Shown here piece after piece: positions 9,195-18,943 of a stretch of DNA of 64,000 nucleotides. Under the pieces are notes generated by a model that worked only from the letters and a program-made list of their open reading frames with translations, was not told the origin of the DNA and ran no database searches. Every line of letters begins with the position of its first letter. Within the stretch, counting starts at the first letter, position 1. The stretch comes from Blastococcus sp. CT_GayMR19. Its GTDB lineage: Bacteria; Actinomycetota; Actinomycetes; Mycobacteriales; Geodermatophilaceae. The stretch spans positions 1 through 64,000 of the forward strand of contig NZ_SPQL01000014.1 of NCBI RefSeq assembly GCF_004570385.1, in the 5' to 3' direction. The position numbers were made by a program, and so were the translations under genes.

Positions 9195-9360
9195 CGTGGG
9201 CGCTCCAATCCTCGGCGGATGGGCGTCGACGCCCACCCGCCACCGGCGGGTCGTTGGGCCGTGCGCGGTGCTGGGTTTCTCGGTGCGTGACCGGATCATG
9301 CCTGGTGGGGCCGCGCGATCCCGCGTGGGTCCGCAGATGTGACCGTGATGTGAGATCAGA

Positions 9361-10278
9361 TCAGGCGAGGCCGTTGACGTGGACCCCGGCGGCGCGCAGC
9401 TCGTCGATGCCGGTCAGCAGGGTCGCATCCGTCTCGTCCAGCCCGAGATTTCCCAGGGAGCGCACCCGCAGCAGGGGCGTGAGGTCGGTCATCGGGTTCG
9501 CCCCGAGCTGGAGCTGCTGGAGGAGCGGGGCGTCGGCCAGTCCCCGGAGGTCGGTGATCTGGTTGCCGAAGACGTCGAGGATCAGCAGCGTCGGGATCGT
9601 CCCCAGGGGCGTGGGGTCGGCGATCCGGTTCAGCGCCAGGTCGAGGGTGTCCAGGGTGGGCAGGCCCGCCAGCGGGGCGACGTCGGTGATCGCGTTCCCG
9701 CTCAGATCCAGCGTCCGGAGGGCGTCGTGCCCGGCGAGCGCACCGATGTCGGTGACCTGCGCCCCGGCCACGCCCAGGGCGTTGAGCGTCGTCGTCCCGG
9801 TGAGGGGGGTGAGGTCGCCGACCGGGTTCTGCGAGAGCCCGAGGTCGAACAGCCGGAGTCCGGCCAGCGGGGCCAGGTCGCTCACCGCGTTGCTGGTCAG
9901 GGTGAGCGTGCCCAGGCGCGGCAGCGAGGCCAGTGGCGTGAGGTCGCTGATCTCGTTGCGGGGCGCGTCGAGCTCGTTCAGCTCCGGCAGCTGCTCGAGC
10001 CCGGCCAGCGATCGGATCGGGCCGTGCGCCGAGGTCTGCCCGTCACAGGTGAGCTCCGTGACCGCGCCCAGGGCGTCGTACGGGACCACCGCGGTGGCGT
10101 CGGGGAGGCCGAGGGCCGCAGCCAGGCAGGCGGCCAGCGCGGGGTCGGCGACCACCTGCTGCACCGTCGGGCCCGGGCCCGCCGGTTCCCCGGAGTTCGG
10201 CGGAGCGCACGCGGCGAGGCTGGTCAGCAGCGCCAGGGCTGTCGCGGCCGCCGCGGTCCGGCGGGCACTCGTCGTCAC
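9361..10278 (-). CDS. leucine-rich repeat lipoprotein (internalin-type LRR)
   Basis: A 305-aa protein starting at GTG 10278, preceded by AGGAGG 9 nt upstream. The N-terminus ([23 protein letters not shown]) is a lipoprotein signal peptide with the lipobox Cys at about residue 24. From about residue 95 there are roughly nine 21-22-residue repeats of internalin style: each has L..L.L..N.I.DL.PL..L (for example [30 protein letters not shown]). It should be anchored on the outer face of the membrane, perhaps for protein binding; the partner is unknown. It lies divergent to the diguanylate cyclase gene. Confidence 0.88.
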   Translation of the reverse strand: MTTSARRTAAAATALALLTSLAACAPPNSGEPAGPGPTVQQVVADPALAACLAAALGLPDATAVVPYDALGAVTELTCDGQTSAHGPIRSLAGLEQLPELNELDAPRNEISDLTPLASLPRLGTLTLTSNAVSDLAPLAGLRLFDLGLSQNPVGDLTPLTGTTTLNALGVAGAQVTDIGALAGHDALRTLDLSGNAITDVAPLAGLPTLDTLDLALNRIADPTPLGTIPTLLILDVFGNQITDLRGLADAPLLQQLQLGANPMTDLTPLLRVRSLGNLGLDETDATLLTGIDELRAAGVHVNGLA

Positions 10279-10515
10279 GGTTCGGTACCTCCTGACGCCG
10301 GAGGCTAGTTCCGGCGCGACCGCGTCTCGCCACTGACGCGCCGAACGGGGCACGGGCTCCCGCCCGATCGTCACGCGCGGTCACGGGATTCCCGCGTCGT
10401 CTCCCCCGAAGGGGGGGTGCGAGCACGTTCGGGTGAAAGTCGGGCCCCCGACCGGCCGAAGGAGGTCGGGACACCGCCGACCGGTGGCGTCGAGGTGAAA
10501 ACCGAGGGGAGGACC
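10279..10515. promoter_or_regulatory. divergent promoter region, LRR lipoprotein / GGDEF-EAL gene
   Basis: A 237-bp gene-free region between divergent genes, so it must hold both promoters. It contains a C-rich/G-rich hairpin (CTCCCCC-GAA-GGGGGGG near 10401-10417) and a second small hairpin around GTCGGGCCCCCGAC (10439-10452) in the likely leader of the GGDEF-EAL gene. I could not match it to a known riboswitch class, including the c-di-GMP ones. Confidence 0.35.
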
Positions 10516-12591
10516 GTGTCCGCCAGCATCAGCGTTCCCGACGGCGACTACGTCCCGTCGGAGATCGTTTCCACGGTCTTCTACAGCGCCACGGTCAGCG
10601 ACAGCCTGGCCCTCGTCGTCGCCGAGACGGTCGGGGGCACCCAGCGCCTCACCTGGGGCAACGAGGGCGCCGTCCAGCTCCTCGGCTACGGCCTCGACGA
10701 CCTGCGCTCCCTCCCGGTGGAGCAGCTCTTCCCCACCCTCGGGGGCGGCGAGCTGAAGCTGCTGCTGCGCCGCGAGCGGGCCGCGCGGATGACCCTGCCG
10801 GTCCGGACCGCCAGCGGTGCGGTCCTGGAGACCGAGGTCATGACCACGCCGGCACCCAGCGGCCGGATGTGGACGCTGCGCATCATCTCGACGGCCAACG
10901 AGCAGGAGCGCGCCCTGCGTGCCACCGCCGACGCGCACGAGCGGCGCTTCTCCGCCCTCACCGAGCGGTCGCCGGTCCCCACCCTGCTCTCGGAGCAGGG
11001 CATGCGCCTGGCGCACGTCAACGACGCGTTCTGCAGCCTGGTGGGGCTCCGCGCCGAGCAGCTCCTGGGCACCGGCTGGATCAACACCATCCACGAGGAC
11101 GACCTCGACGGCGTGATCGAGCAGGTCGCCGCCGCTCTCGACGGTGACGAGGTCGAGACCCAGGCCCGCCTGGTGCGCGACGACGGCACCGTCCGGACGA
11201 CCGTCATCCGGTTCGCCCACCTGTTCACCCCCGGCGTCGGCGCCGGATTCGTCGGGACGATCGAGGACATCACCGACCGGCTCGCGTTCGAGACCAAGCT
11301 CGCGCATCAGGCCAACCACGACCCGCTGACCGGCCTGCCCAACCGCACGCTCCTGGCGCAGTACGTCGCGGAGCGGTTCCACCCCGGCACCAGCGGCCTG
11401 GCCTGCCTCTTCCTCGACCTCGACAACTTCAAGGTCGTCAACGACTCCCTCGGTCACACCGCCGGCGACGAGCTGCTCGTCGAGGTGGCCGACCGGCTGC
11501 GGGCCACGGTCCGCCCGGGTGACCTCGTCGCCCGGTTCGGTGGTGACGAGTTCGTCGTCGTGTGCGAGCACGTCGACGAGGAGGACGCCGTCGCGCTGGC
11601 CGGCCGGGTCTCGATCGCGCTGGCCAGGCCGATGCGCCTGGGCGGTGTCGACATCCGGCCCTACGCGAGCGTGGGCGTCACGGTGCAGACGGCGGAGCAC
11701 GAGGCCGCCGACGAGCTGATCCGCGACTGCGACATCGCGATGTACCAGGCGAAGGCCGGCGGCAAGGGCCGGGTCACCGTGCTCGACCAGCAGGCCCGCG
11801 CCGAGGCCCGCGACAAGCTGCGGCTGGTCGCCGACCTGCGGGACGCCATCGAGCGGCGCGAGATCACGCTGTACTACCAGCCGATCTTCGGCATCGACGA
11901 CCACGAGCCGGTCGCCGTCGAGTCGCTCGCGCGGTGGAACCACCCCGAGCGCGGCCCGATCAGCCCGGCCACGTTCATCCCGCTGGCCGAGGAGAGCGGC
12001 CTGATCGCGGCGCTCGGCCTGCTGGTGCTCGAGGAGACCTGCCGCCAGCTGGCCGAGTGGGACCACCTCCTGGGCGACGTCACGGTGGGGCGGGCCAACG
12101 TCAACGTGTCGGCCCTGCAGCTGGACGACAACCTGCACGGTCACGTGGCGGCCGCGCTCGCCCGCCACGGGCTGGACGCGTCCCGGATCTCGATCGAGAT
12201 CACCGAGTCCGCCCTGATGAAGGACCCGGAGTCGGCGCGCCAGGTCCTGCAGCAGCTGCGCGACCTCGGCGTCCAGCTGGCGATCGACGACTTCGGCACC
12301 GGGTACTCGTCGCTGGCCTACCTGCGGCACCTGCCGGTCGACTGCCTGAAGGTGGACCGGTCCTTCGTCGCGGAACTGGCCGACGGACACGCCGAGATCG
12401 CCTCGGCCGTCATCGCGCTGGCCCGCAACCTCAACCTCAGCACCGTCGCCGAGGGCGTGGAGACGGCCGAACAGGCCGAGGAGCTCTCCCGCCTCGGCGC
12501 CAACTTCCTGCAGGGCTTCATGCTCGCCAAGCCGATGACCGGCGGCCATATCGCGGCCTGGTACGCCGCCCGAGGAGAGACTTCCCGATGA
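10516..12591 (+). CDS. PAS-GGDEF-EAL cyclic-di-GMP turnover protein
   Basis: About 691 aa. Two N-terminal PAS-like sensor regions (about 20-125 and 140-260; the second has LSEQGMRLAHVNDAFCSLVG and a PAC-like FVGTIEDITDR). The GGDEF domain carries DPLTGLPNR and an intact active site FGGDEFVVV. The EAL domain has E-S-L in place of E-A-L at VAVESLARWNHPERG but keeps NVSALQL, EITESAL, DDFGTGYSSL and VAEGVET, so phosphodiesterase activity is plausible. It should make and/or hydrolyse c-di-GMP at the membrane or in cytosol. GTG 10516 is chosen because GGGGAGG precedes it; an in-frame GTG at 10417 is possible. It overlaps the HDOD gene by 4 bp. Confidence 0.92.
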   Translation: MSASISVPDGDYVPSEIVSTVFYSATVSDSLALVVAETVGGTQRLTWGNEGAVQLLGYGLDDLRSLPVEQLFPTLGGGELKLLLRRERAARMTLPVRTASGAVLETEVMTTPAPSGRMWTLRIISTANEQERALRATADAHERRFSALTERSPVPTLLSEQGMRLAHVNDAFCSLVGLRAEQLLGTGWINTIHEDDLDGVIEQVAAALDGDEVETQARLVRDDGTVRTTVIRFAHLFTPGVGAGFVGTIEDITDRLAFETKLAHQANHDPLTGLPNRTLLAQYVAERFHPGTSGLACLFLDLDNFKVVNDSLGHTAGDELLVEVADRLRATVRPGDLVARFGGDEFVVVCEHVDEEDAVALAGRVSIALARPMRLGGVDIRPYASVGVTVQTAEHEAADELIRDCDIAMYQAKAGGKGRVTVLDQQARAEARDKLRLVADLRDAIERREITLYYQPIFGIDDHEPVAVESLARWNHPERGPISPATFIPLAEESGLIAALGLLVLEETCRQLAEWDHLLGDVTVGRANVNVSALQLDDNLHGHVAAALARHGLDASRISIEITESALMKDPESARQVLQQLRDLGVQLAIDDFGTGYSSLAYLRHLPVDCLKVDRSFVAELADGHAEIASAVIALARNLNLSTVAEGVETAEQAEELSRLGANFLQGFMLAKPMTGGHIAAWYAARGETSR

Positions 12592-13478
12592 CTGTCACCT
12601 ACCTGCCCGTGCCGGGATCGGACCTGCCGCCGACGACGCCGGCCTTCGACGTCGAGCAGATCCTCGCGAGCATCGACACCATGGCGGCCCAGCGGCCGGT
12701 CGCCGCCCAGATCGTCTCGGTGGCCAACTCCGACGACACCAGCGCCAAGGCGCTGGCCCTGATCCTCGCCGGCGACGTCGCCCTGGCCAGCCGGGTCATG
12801 AAGCTGGCCAACTCGGCCTACTTCGGGATGCGCGGCCGGGTGGCGTCGCTGCAGTTCGCCGTCACGGTCGTCGGGTTCACGACGGTCCGCACCATGGCGA
12901 CCGTCGCGCTGGCCAACCTCGACGACGAGTCGCGCCTGCCGGAGGACTTCTGGGAGAGCACGACCAGCCTGGCGCTGGCCGCCTCGACGCTGGCGCCCCG
13001 GTTCGGCGAGCGTCCCCAGGACGCGCTCTGCCTCGGCCTGCTGGCCCAGATGGGTGCCGCCCTGCTCCACCACAACGACCCGGAGGGCTACGCGGAGATC
13101 GTCGCGGCGGAGCCCACCTTCACCGGCCGCCGGGCGGCCGAGGTCCGCCGCTACGGCCTGAGCAGCCTCCGCCTCACCTCGGTGGCACTCGAGCAGTGGG
13201 GCTTCCCGCACTCGATGACCCTGCCGCTCAAGTCGGTGGACGACTACACGTCGATGGAGGGCGGGCTGCTGCGCGGCGCCTTCGAGGTCGCGTCCCGGCT
13301 CACCACCGAGGACTACGAGCCCGTGCCGATCGTCCGGCTCACCTGCGGGCAGCTGCGCGAGGACGACCTCGTGCCGATCCTCGACCAGGTGCGCGCCGAC
13401 GCCGACGAGCTCCGCCGGGCGATGCTCGGGGAGACCCCGGACGACCCGGAGGCCGACCCGGAGGACTGGATCGTCTGA
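12588..13478 (+). CDS. HDOD domain protein
   Basis: A 296-aa protein with an HDOD domain across about residues 25-215: ALALILAGDVALASRVMKLANSAYFG, QFAVTVVGFTTVRTMA and LLAQMGAALLHH. HDOD is a degenerate HD-hydrolase fold without full metal ligands; such proteins act as scaffolds in signalling, chemotaxis and c-di-GMP networks. ATG 12588 overlaps the stop of the GGDEF-EAL gene (ATGA) and AGGAGA lies 9 nt upstream, so the pair is coupled. It likely acts as the output or regulator of that enzyme, which is inference from linkage. Confidence 0.88.
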   Translation: MTVTYLPVPGSDLPPTTPAFDVEQILASIDTMAAQRPVAAQIVSVANSDDTSAKALALILAGDVALASRVMKLANSAYFGMRGRVASLQFAVTVVGFTTVRTMATVALANLDDESRLPEDFWESTTSLALAASTLAPRFGERPQDALCLGLLAQMGAALLHHNDPEGYAEIVAAEPTFTGRRAAEVRRYGLSSLRLTSVALEQWGFPHSMTLPLKSVDDYTSMEGGLLRGAFEVASRLTTEDYEPVPIVRLTCGQLREDDLVPILDQVRADADELRRAMLGETPDDPEADPEDWIV

Positions 13479-13486
13479 CCCCCCAC

Positions 13487-13538
13487 GCTTTCGGTACCGA
13501 AAGCGCGGGGCCCCTGCGCAGCTTTCGGTACCGAAAGC
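13487..13538. repeat. twin palindrome, GGTACC core (copy 1)
   Basis: Two identical 18-bp perfect palindromes, GCTTTCGGTACCGAAAGC, occupy 13487-13504 and 13521-13538. Their centres are 34 bp apart. Both are extended by flanking complementary bases (CCCC/GGGG around the first; GGCCCCTG/CAGGGGCC around the second). They lie between convergent genes (HDOD and acyl-CoA dehydrogenase), so a bidirectional terminator role fits here. The same 18-mer pair recurs at 53262-53313 in a different setting. Confidence 0.85.
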
Positions 13539-13565
13539 CGGACAGGGGCCCCGGGCGGACGGTGC

Positions 13566-14749
13566 TCAGGCGTACGGGGCGCCCAGCGGGTCGACCGTCT
13601 CGTAGCTGTCGACCTTGGCGGCGAGCCGGCCGAGTGCCCAGTCTCCGTCGCCCAGGACGTGGTCGATCGCGGTGAGCCGGCTGGTGTAGTGCCCGACGGA
13701 GTACTCCGCGGTCACGCCGATGCCGCCGTGCAGCTGGATGGCCTCCTTGCCGATGTGCCGGCCCGCGCGGCTGACCTGCAGCCGGGCGCGCTCCGCCGCC
13801 GAGACGACGTCGCCGCCGGCGTCGGTCACCATCGACGCCCACAGCGCGGTGCTGCGGGCCAGCTCCAGGGACACGTACATGTCGGCCGCCCGGAAGGTGA
13901 GCGCCTGGAACTTGTTCAGGGTGACGCCGAACTGCTTGCGGGTCTTCAGGTACTCCGCCGTGGTCCGCAGGGCGGTGTCCATGGCGCCGATCGCCTCGTG
14001 GCCGTAGGCGATCCGCGCCTCGGCCAGGGCCCGCTCGACGGCCGCGGTCCGGTCCGGGTGGGTGGGAGAGCCATTGCCACCCAGCTGCTGGGCCGGCGTC
14101 CCGTCGAAGCGGACGTTGGCCGCCCGGGTGCCGTCGTGGGTCCGGTAGCCGGTACGGGTCAGGCCCGTCGCGTCCCCCTGGACGAGGAACAGCCCGGTGC
14201 GGGCGGGGGCGCCATCCTCGGCCAACACCGCGCTGACCACCAGGACGTCGGCCCGGGCACCGCTGGGCACCGGCTCCTTGACGCCGGTCAGCGTCCAGCC
14301 GTCGCCGCGCTGCGTGGCGGTGACGGCCTCGGCTGACGGGGTCCAACGGGCGCGCGGCTCGGCGTGCGCGAACACGGCGAGCGTCGTCCCCTCGGAGATG
14401 CCCGCGAGGATCTCGCCCTTCTGCTCCGCGGTGCCGACGGCGGCCACCAGGCCCCCGGCCAGCACCACGGTCTCGATGAAGGGCTCGGGCGCGAGCACCC
14501 GTCCGATCTCCTCGGCGACGATCGCCACCTCGATCGGGCCGGCGCCCATGCCGCCGTCCTCCTCGGCGAAGGGCAGGCCGAGCAGGCCCATCTCGGCCAG
14601 CCGCGCCCAGGTCTTCTCGTCGTAGCCGGGGTCGGCCCCGACGACGGCGCGGCGCTGCTCGCTGTCTGCGTACGCCCTGGCCAGCAGGCCGCGCACCGCC
14701 TCGCGCAGGTCGTTCTGCTCGCTGTCGTAGTCGAAGTTCACTTCTCTGC

Positions 14750-14753
<4 letters not shown>
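13566..14753 (-). CDS. acyl-CoA dehydrogenase, second subunit
   Basis: A 395-aa acyl-CoA dehydrogenase-fold protein: N-domain EQNDLREAVRGLLARAY and LAEMGLLGLPFAEEDGGMG, C-domain with TTAEYLKTRKQFGVTLNKFQAL and a closing IQLHGGIGVTAEYSVGHY. GTG 14753 overlaps the stop of the upstream paralogue (GTGA), so the two are coupled; an in-frame GTG at 14741 is an alternative. Adjacent pairs of this kind in actinobacteria often form heteromeric alpha2beta2 dehydrogenases for sterol side chains or branched acyl-CoAs. That assembly and the substrate are inference. Confidence 0.88.
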
Positions 14754-15925
<1,172 letters not shown>

Positions 15926-16067
15926 CGGTCCTCATTCCTGACGGCGGCTCCACGGGAGCGGGCGCCGTCTCGACGTGTACTCGGACGATCCCACATTCCG
16001 TACCGGCCGGTAGGTCCGGGCCGGGGTCGGCGTGCCGGGCCCGCGATCGCCGCGGCAGGGGCCGTCG

Positions 16068-16253
16068 TCACCGGGCGAGGAAGTGGACGCCGACCCACAG
16101 CCAGGTGAGCAGGACGACGGTGCGGCCCGGCGTCCTCCGCATCGCGGCGGCCACCGCATCGGCCGCCGTCACTCCGCGCCCCCGCGTGCGGGCGGCCACG
16201 TCCAGCGCGAATGCGCCGAGCAGCAGCAGGCCGTAGCCGAGGGCGGGAAGCAT
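16068..16253 (-). CDS. 61-aa two-helix membrane protein
   Basis: A 61-aa protein beginning MLPALGYGLLLLGAFALDVA (helix 1), then a basic cytoplasmic loop (ARTRGRGVTAADAVAAAMRR), then VVLLTWLWVGVHFLAR (helix 2). The layout matches a small uncharacterised actinobacterial membrane family (I think the DUF6186 type). ATG 16253 lies 5 bp after the stop of the next upstream membrane-protein gene, supporting a two-gene operon. Function unknown. Confidence 0.68.
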   Translation of the reverse strand: MLPALGYGLLLLGAFALDVAARTRGRGVTAADAVAAAMRRTPGRTVVLLTWLWVGVHFLAR

Positions 16254-16258
16254 CCCCG

Positions 16259-16666
16259 TCACCCCGGCCGCCGTCGGTGACGCGGACGCCCGATCAGCCA
16301 GGCACCGACCGCCAGCCAGCCGGCCGTGGCCGCGGCCCGGACGAGTGGCTGGGCGAGCACCGGGTCGAGCAGATCGCTGAGTGCCGGGACACGGTCGGTG
16401 GCGAGGGCGAGGGCCTCCCATGCCGCGAGCGCGGTGAGCCACGCCAGCCACGGCAGGGCGCTGCGGCCGACCGGCGCGGCCGCTTCCCCCGCTCGCCGGA
16501 GGAGCCCCGCGCCGGCCACGAGGAGCCCCGTGGCCGCCACGGCCACGAGGGCACCGGCCGACAGCTCGCCGAACACGGCGACGGCGCACACGCAAGCGGT
16601 CCCGGACACCCCGGCGGCGAGCCGGTCGACGCGGCGGAAGGATCGCACCGATGCATGGTCGTCCAC
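16259..16666 (-). CDS. small integral membrane protein of unknown function
   Basis: Up to 135 aa, with about four hydrophobic segments (GVSGTACVCAVAVFGELSAG, ALVAVAATGLLVAGAGLL, ALPWLAWLTALAAWEALAL, AATAGWLAVGAWLIG) and basic ends. GTG 16666 gives the longest frame but overlaps the divergent CPBP gene by 16 bp; GTG 16648 would remove the overlap, and neither has a convincing ribosome site. It precedes the 61-aa membrane protein gene with a 5-bp gap. No family recognised. Confidence 0.6.
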   Translation of the reverse strand: MDDHASVRSFRRVDRLAAGVSGTACVCAVAVFGELSAGALVAVAATGLLVAGAGLLRRAGEAAAPVGRSALPWLAWLTALAAWEALALATDRVPALSDLLDPVLAQPLVRAAATAGWLAVGAWLIGRPRHRRRPG

Positions 16667-17421
16667 GCGCGCGCCGCGGGACCCGGTCGATCACCGGACC
16701 GCTGGTGCTCGTGCTCGCCGCCTGGAACAACGTGCTGGTCCCGCGGCTGCCGGACCGGCCGGGGGTGTACGAGGGGGTCAACGGCGCGGCCACCGGCGTC
16801 CTGCTCGTGGTCGCCCGGGCGGCCGGGTTCTCCCGCGCCGAGCTCGGGCTCTCGGGCGACCGGCTACGGGCCGGGGCGGCATGGGGCGGCGCAGCCGCGG
16901 CGGTGGTCGTGTCCGGCCTGGCCGCCGGTCCGGCGATTCCCTCCCTGCGCCCGCTCCTGCGCGACGCCCGGGTCGCCGGTCTCGGGAACGGCGCGGTGGC
17001 CTACCGGGCGCTCCTGCGCATCCCCGTCGGCACCGTCCTGTGGGAGGAGGTCGCCTTCCGCGGTGTCCTGCACGCGGCCCTGCGCCGCGAGCTGCCGCCC
17101 CGGGCCGCCGCGGCGGCGGGGGCGGCGCTCTTCGGCCTCTGGCACGTGCAGCCCACCACGGCCGCGATCCGGGTCAACGCACCCGATCGGACGGCGGCCG
17201 GCCGACGCGTCGCCCTGCTGCTCGGCTGCACGGGCACTGCGGCGGCCGGAGCCCTGTTCGGCCGGCTCCGGGTGCGCAGCGGCAGCCTCCTGGCTCCGGC
17301 GTTGCTCCATCTGGCGGCGAACACGGGCGGCCTGCTGGCATCGGTGGCGACGGCCCGCCGTGGTGCACGGGCCGGGGCATCCTTCGGTCGGCACCGGTCG
17401 AGCCGTCCGGTTCCGTGGTGA
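16651..17421 (+). CDS. CPBP family intramembrane metalloprotease
   Basis: A 256-aa multi-spanning protein with the CPBP (CAAX protease/bacteriocin-processing) signature: EEVAFRGVL (EExxxR motif 1) at about residues 131-139, AALFGLWHV (motif 2 FxxxH) at about 158-166, and LLAPALLHLAANTGG (motif 3 HxxxN) near 214-228. It probably cleaves or processes peptides within the membrane. ATG 16651 is preceded by GGAAGG 9 nt upstream, supporting this start despite overlap with the divergent gene. Substrate unknown. Confidence 0.85.
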   Translation: MHGRPRARRGTRSITGPLVLVLAAWNNVLVPRLPDRPGVYEGVNGAATGVLLVVARAAGFSRAELGLSGDRLRAGAAWGGAAAAVVVSGLAAGPAIPSLRPLLRDARVAGLGNGAVAYRALLRIPVGTVLWEEVAFRGVLHAALRRELPPRAAAAAGAALFGLWHVQPTTAAIRVNAPDRTAAGRRVALLLGCTGTAAAGALFGRLRVRSGSLLAPALLHLAANTGGLLASVATARRGARAGASFGRHRSSRPVPW

Positions 17422-17439
17422 CGTCGAGACGGCGTCGGG

Positions 17440-18855
17440 TCAGACGCCGCGATCACACGGGAGCAGGCCGCGGTCGACGGCGGCGAGGAGAGCGGCGTGG
17501 TCGCGTTCGGTCTGGTCTGCATATCGCCGCGCGAATAGGCAGAGCGCGCGGTCGGCTTTACCGCTCCCGCCGAGGTACCCGGTGATCATCGACGCGCCGC
17601 TCGTCCGGGCGTGCCCCTTGGCGAGCAGCAACCCGCAGATGCCGGCGTAGTCGGCCAGTGCGGCGGCGTCGATCCCGTCGACGACGACGGCCCCCTTCAT
17701 GTCACGGAACTGGCGCACGTAGTACTGGCGCTCGCCGACGGTGGTCCAGCCGAGCAGCGGGTCGCTGACCGTCTGCAGCGCCTGCTGGTACTGCACGACG
17801 CGCTGCCCCTGGTGGGCGTGCCACGCCGAGTCGCCGTGCACGTACTGGGCGACGACGGACCGCCGTGCCTGCTTGAGCTGCAGGAAGAGCACGTCGTTCG
17901 GACCGGACCCCTCGCAGAGGGCGATGTAGGCGCGGAGCCCGACCGATCCGACCCCGACGACCTTGTGGGCGGCGTCGACGAGCCGGTATCCGCCGAGGAC
18001 GACTGCCCACTGCGTCCGCAGGGTCTGCAGGTACTCGTCCAGTGCGACCGCGATGCGTTCGTACTGCGCCGGGTCCGGCCGGGTGATGAGCGGCGGCTGC
18101 TCCACCAGACGCAGCCCGCCGTCGTGCTGTTCGGTGAACCGGGGGAGCGCGCGGTCACTGGTGCGCCTCCGGGCACGTGCGGCGGCGCCGGCGATCTCGC
18201 GCCGGGCGGCGGCGCCCACGGCCGTGCGGTGCAGTTGGTCGAGGTTCAGCCGGTCGTAGGCGCGGGCGAGCAGCGGCTGTGCGGCGAGGTGTGACAGGTG
18301 CTCCCGGTAGGAGGTCACGCACCGACGGACCGCTGCGCCGCATTCGTCCTCGGACGACCCGTTCTGCCGGCCCGCGACATGGACGCTCGCAACCAACCGG
18401 CGCAGGTCCCACTCCCAGGCGCCGGGATGGGCCTCGTCGAAATCGTTGAGGTCGAAGACGAGGTCGCGCTCCGGCGAGGCGTAGAAGCCGAAGTTCCCCA
18501 GGTGCGCGTCACCGCAGATGACCGGTGTGATGCCGGTGGCGGGCAGCCGGGAGAAGTCTGCGGCCATGATCGCGGCGGCACCGCGGAGGAAGGCGAACGG
18601 ATTGGCGACCATCCGCCCGATGCGTACGGGGACGAGGCGGTCCACCCGGCCCTCGTTCCCCGCGATCACCTGCTGCACGGGGTCGGCCTCCCGGTCGTCC
18701 TCGTTCCAGGTCGCCAGCGCCGAACGCGGCACCTGGCGCCGGAGTCGCCTCCCGATCGCGTACCGCTCCGCACGCGACATCGCCTCGTGCCGCAGCGACG
18801 CGAACACAGCTCCGTCGGTGGACGCGAGCACCGTGTGCCCGAGGGGGGCCGCCAT
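17440..18855 (-). CDS. DUF2252 domain protein
   Basis: A 471-aa protein typical of DUF2252: RLRRQVPRSALATWN, LVPVRIGRMVANPFAFLRG, ITPVICGDAHLGNFGFYASPE, LVFDLNDFDEAHPGAWEWDL and, later, VGVGSVGLRAYIALCEG, FLQLKQARRSV and RVVQYQQALQTVSDPLLGW. The CGDAHLGNFG and DLNDFDE motifs resemble the catalytic and metal loops of protein-kinase-like phosphotransferases, so a small-molecule or protein kinase-like activity is likely; the substrate is unknown. The length is as expected. It stands alone between divergently and codirectionally read genes. Confidence 0.9.
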   Translation of the reverse strand: MAAPLGHTVLASTDGAVFASLRHEAMSRAERYAIGRRLRRQVPRSALATWNEDDREADPVQQVIAGNEGRVDRLVPVRIGRMVANPFAFLRGAAAIMAADFSRLPATGITPVICGDAHLGNFGFYASPERDLVFDLNDFDEAHPGAWEWDLRRLVASVHVAGRQNGSSEDECGAAVRRCVTSYREHLSHLAAQPLLARAYDRLNLDQLHRTAVGAAARREIAGAAARARRRTSDRALPRFTEQHDGGLRLVEQPPLITRPDPAQYERIAVALDEYLQTLRTQWAVVLGGYRLVDAAHKVVGVGSVGLRAYIALCEGSGPNDVLFLQLKQARRSVVAQYVHGDSAWHAHQGQRVVQYQQALQTVSDPLLGWTTVGERQYYVRQFRDMKGAVVVDGIDAAALADYAGICGLLLAKGHARTSGASMITGYLGGSGKADRALCLFARRYADQTERDHAALLAAVDRGLLPCDRGV

Positions 18856-18943
18856 GGGAGTCAGGGTGGCAGACCTTCGGCGAGATCGGGCCCGCCTTCA
18901 GATCGCCTGGTGCGGCCGTCGCGCCGCTCCGGGAAGGTCGGCG

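Noticed and set aside
10401-10515. Possible c-di-GMP riboswitch in the leader of the GGDEF-EAL gene
   Set aside because: Hairpins are present but I cannot find the conserved GEMM tetraloop/receptor core.
10381-12549. 722-codon minus-strand frame opposite the GGDEF-EAL gene
   Set aside because: Shadow of a real gene; no family motif, and composition is that of reversed codons.
16648-16666. Overlap of divergent starts as proof that one of the two genes is false
   Set aside because: A GTG at 16648 removes the overlap, and both products have consistent membrane segments; the overlap is probably a start-site choice.
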